DNA from: Diplonema papillatum
Lineage: Eukaryota > Euglenozoa > Diplonemea > Diplonemida > Diplonemidae
DNA length: 64,000 nucleotides
Reading direction: 5' to 3'
Assembly (NCBI GenBank): GCA_030068145.1
Contig: JAPJBO010000419.1
Span: forward strand, 62,001-126,000
Shown here: positions 61,371 to 64,000 of the stretch, piece by piece
Numbering within the stretch: position 1 is the first letter of the stretch
Layout of the letters: each line of letters opens with the position of its first letter
Program-made: the position numbers and the translations under genes
Notes under the pieces: model-generated
The model's database searches: none
What the model saw: only the letters and a program-made list of their open reading frames with translations
What the model was told of the DNA's origin: nothing

Positions 61371-62740
61371 GCTGGGATACCGCCGAGTCGCGACTTGCTG
61401 TGCTTTCCTTGCAAGCGGTGAGACTCGAGGATCCCTTTGCTTTGGCGAAGAAAAGTGTGAAACGGGGGGTTTGCCTGCAGGCTTTTCGTGTTCTTCTGCA
61501 GATGCTTTGCGCTCTATTTGTGTCCAAGCTTTCGTACGTGTTCTGTAACCACGATTAAGTGGCGCAAATTGGTGTCAGCCGACGCAACAGCTCTGAAGGG
61601 AATTGTTGCTGGCTTCTGGCATCTTCGCACCCCGTTCTGAGCCGGGGTCTCCAGCAGAGGCAGGAGCTACTCTCTCCACTCGGCCGGGAGTCTTGCCTAC
61701 CCTTGCTCGGATCTTTGCGTGGGAGGCCCTCCCACTTGACGGGATTGTTGTCCCGTCTTAGTTGTTCCGCCCTGGCCTCTCCAACCATGAAAGAAACGGT
61801 GAAAAAAGAATGAGGAAGGTGCGACTGACATTCTTTGATATACTGCTAGGTTTGGTCTACTACTAACGCCGGAGTGATCCCAAACTCTTCTGGGGTTGAT
61901 TCGGGATAGGTGCTCATTCTGCCGTACGCTTTGCTCCAATTCCCACAGTAAGCCATAGGAATCTTTGGAGGTCGGCTTCTTGCAGGCTGTCACTAGTGAA
62001 GCACCTGCGGGCAATTACCCCCGTTCTTAGAAAGATTGATTGCTATCACCCACGGTAGGGCCCGAAAGCTCGTGGTAACCTCTTCGCACGGAACGCCGGC
62101 ACGCTAGCCCGAAGGAAAAAGAGCTCCGCTCGGCTCTTGAACTTCGGGCCGGAGTGGCGCAAAAAGGATAGGCAGAAATTGGTGTTGACTTGACAGAGGC
62201 GGTACCGGGTAGCTCACTTATGTACGGGATCCATGTTCCACGTATCTTAAGAGCCCCTGGAGTCTTGCGGCGTACTTGGTGTTTCCCCTTTCCAGAGATC
62301 TCTCACGACATTGACATTTGTTTCATATGACTAGGCAAACGAGTGACAACAGGCAGCAACCAAGCCTCTATGCATGAACATGTTCGTGACTTGTCATATG
62401 ACTGGACTCCCCGCTGGTCATCTGACTTGAGTCAGCGATAACATGCAGAAGACCTTAGAGGTTTCCTGACGTGACTAGAGCTACCACTAGACTTTCGATC
62501 CGCGGACTTCTTGTTTACCTTGAATGTTTTGATTTGCAGGTGCCATGCGGGGGACCTGAGGACATGCAAAGCAGAAGGATCTGTTGAGTATATGAAGCCA
62601 CATGGGTTGGCATGCACTACCTCATGGCGTGTAAAGCATGCAGCAGCCTCCGATGATCTTGCAGCAGTGTGCACTTTGTGTTTGCTTTTTGTTGTCCGCG
62701 TGTACAGGGTGTGCTCAGCACGCCTGCCCGCTGGTCCTAC
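61371..62740. other. Intergenic with one strong hairpin
   Basis: No gene recognised. GCCCGAAG at 62107-62114 and CTTCGGGC at 62142-62149 form a perfect 8-bp stem, with AAGAGC/GCTCTT inside it around an 8-base TCCGCTCG loop. This could be a structured RNA or a small inverted repeat. Confidence 0.4.
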
Positions 62741-62744
62741 CTGC

Positions 62745-63085
62745 GCCGTGTTTCGGTCCTTTTTTAGCCACGGATAGATGAGGCGGACCGTCATCAGCGC
62801 ACGGAACCTGAACGTTTGCAGGCAGGACAGCGGTGTGAGTCCAGTTCGGCACGCGGCTGTTTGTTTGCTCGTCATTCGTCACCGGACCACATATGCTACG
62901 AGAGCACAGCAGTGGAGGGCGAGAGACCTCTAACTCGGAGCTTGTCGGCAAGGAAGGGTGTCGCAAAGCGACCGCGCGAAGACGATGATTCGAATGAGTG
63001 CAAACGCCAGATGCACGACACGGTACGATCGAAGAGGTAGTCACCCAGTTGCTAATGCAGGCCATCGCTATACAGATACTCTGCA
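62745..63085 (+). repeat. Dispersed repeats F and E side by side
   Basis: 62750-62880 matches 25580-25700 (GGAACCTGA.CG, CAGGACAGCGGTGTG, GCTCGTCA). 62940-63070 matches 42445-42560 (AAGCGACCGC.CGAAGACGAT, AATGAGTGCAA, ACACGGTACGATCGAAGAGG, CAGGCCATCGCTA). Minus-strand frames here are not supported as genes. Confidence 0.7.
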
Positions 63086-63284
63086 TTCTAACCCCAACTA
63101 ACTCGGAGCTTGTAAGCAAACGCAACGTTCTCAGAAACCGGCTTGTCGGCCTCAACGCGTGTCACACTCAGTGTTTAATGAGGAGAACGTTCCACCGCAT
63201 CGTTTTCTGTCTATTTCAGTGAGCTGTAGGCGACGTATTCCTGCAGTAGCACCTTTTCGTAGGCTTCGCTCAACCTTTTTAGTG

Positions 63285-63435
63285 CTAACAATCTTGCGGG
63301 TTGCCCTTCAATGTGTTGTGCAGGCTAAAAAGACGTAGGCAGCGTGTTTTGGTGGTTGATCAGAATTCCTTGCCTGAAGACACACAGGGTATATACAAGT
63401 GGGAAAACGATCACCCGGCACGCACAAAGCCGTTG
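63285..63435 (-). repeat. Dispersed repeat G, inverted copy
   Basis: TAGTGCTAACAATCTTGCGG, GTTGCCCTTCAATG, GTGCAGGCTAAAAAGACG, then GTGGGAAAACGATCACCCGG: reverse complement of the repeat at 42605-42762. Confidence 0.7.
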
Positions 63436-63638
63436 TTTCGGCATGCGTCTCTTGCATGTGAAACTGTCCGGAGGGTTGCAGAATGAGCTCGCAAATGTGG
63501 GAACCTGGCAGTTCCAGGCAAGTCTCCGCAAAGGAGTGCTTCGGCAGCAGCACTTGACGCAAAGAAATCGAATTGATGTCTCGATCAGCCTCAGCAGCCG
63601 ACGATCGTGCCGGGGATCAGCTCGAAGACAGTTTGTTT

Positions 63639-63747
63639 GTACGTGCCGGGGGAGGATTGGCCTGCTAGTGCATGATAGTGAGTGAAATATGCTCGTTAGG
63701 TTAATCTTCTTCCAAACACGCTGCCAGCGTTCTCTTTGGTGTTTACG
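63639..63747 (-). repeat. Short dispersed element A (copy 4)
   Basis: GTACGTGCCGGGGGAGGATT, GATAGTGAGTGAA, GGTTAATCTTCTTCC, AAACACGCTGCCAGCGTTCT: reverse orientation, full length. Confidence 0.8.
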
Positions 63748-63874
63748 ATACATTGCTACTACGAAAAAATCCGCTAGACGCAAAAGTGTCTCGGTCAGCC
63801 TCTCAGTCATCGGCACCAAAAACCGCACAGGAAGACTGCATCAGTCCGAGTCGTCAGCTTCGTCTTCTGCACTC

Positions 63875-64000
63875 TCAAGCACCAACGCCAGGATTTTGAG
63901 CTGCCGCTTGCTTGATCCAGTCGATGGCCCCCGCCAGGTGCATGATGCCGGCTCCCTTCGCGTCCGTGTAGAACGCGTCAAAAAAAGTCCGTTGGATGCA
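63875..64000 (-). CDS. C-terminal coding fragment at the right edge
   Basis: A minus-strand frame entering from the edge reads RTFFDAFYTDAKGAGIMHLA, then GAIDWIKQAAAQNPGVGA and a TGA at 63877-63875. Composition and GC suggest real coding sequence. I do not recognise the family. The next frame reads KILALVLESAEDEADDSD to a stop at 63841, which could be the true C-terminus if a base is missing or an intron lies here. Confidence 0.45.
   Translation of the reverse strand, partial: CIQRTFFDAFYTDAKGAGIMHLAGAIDWIKQAAAQNPGVGA

Overview
The window looks like a nuclear contig from a unicellular eukaryote (an alga or other protist), not a bacterium or virus. Coding segments are GC-rich, widely spaced and mostly on the minus strand. 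Spliceosomal introns can be inferred (GT..AG, with three donors starting GTGTG). Protein families are eukaryotic: cytosolic-type tyrosyl-tRNA synthetase, a REXO-type exonuclease fused to a KH domain, and a nuclear exon for an organelle-type ribosomal protein bL12. Much of the rest is mobile elements, decayed duplicates and satellites. I could not identify the species.

Layout. 1-8.4 kb: the N-terminal part of a multi-pass membrane protein (runs off the left edge), an unknown protein, an exonuclease-KH gene with decayed copies beside it (one carries an inverted piece of the membrane-protein gene), and a Nudix hydrolase with a decayed copy. 8.4-24 kb: repeats and transposon debris, including a degenerate SSU rRNA piece, a LINE-type endonuclease remnant with an in-frame TAG, a 12-copy 32-bp tandem array and a hAT transposase C-terminus. 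24-36 kb: two small paralogous genes of unknown function, an ACTAGT-rich inverted-repeat structure enclosing a broken EF-hand fragment, a 107-bp tandem repeat and the bL12 exon.

36-58.8 kb is the most interesting part. The frames and splice phases support one minus-strand gene for a double-length tyrosyl-tRNA synthetase (exons 57371-56182, 44007-43565, 42952-42773, 39582-39149; 748 codons plus stop). Its first module has intact class I motifs. Its second module is TyrRS-like but has lost both (HIGH position reads PSARLSLNAP, KMSKS position reads KFPET). The proposed first intron is about 12.2 kb and holds two mobile elements: a tyrosine-recombinase element (about 52.56-55.58 kb) and a 4.4-kb element (46947-51372) with an unrecognised ~1000-aa protein and 15-bp direct flanks. 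The third intron holds a 2-kb minisatellite with a 217-bp higher-order repeat. Upstream of the start are three partial tandem copies of the gene's own 5' end.

58.8-64 kb: dispersed short repeat families and the edge of another minus-strand coding segment. Several short elements (12.2, 14.7, 21.7 and 46.6 kb) look like internally deleted relatives of the tyrosine-recombinase element. A second short family (37.1, 61.1 and a fragment at 11.9 kb) shares its terminal sequences. All functional calls are from reading the sequence; no database search was possible.
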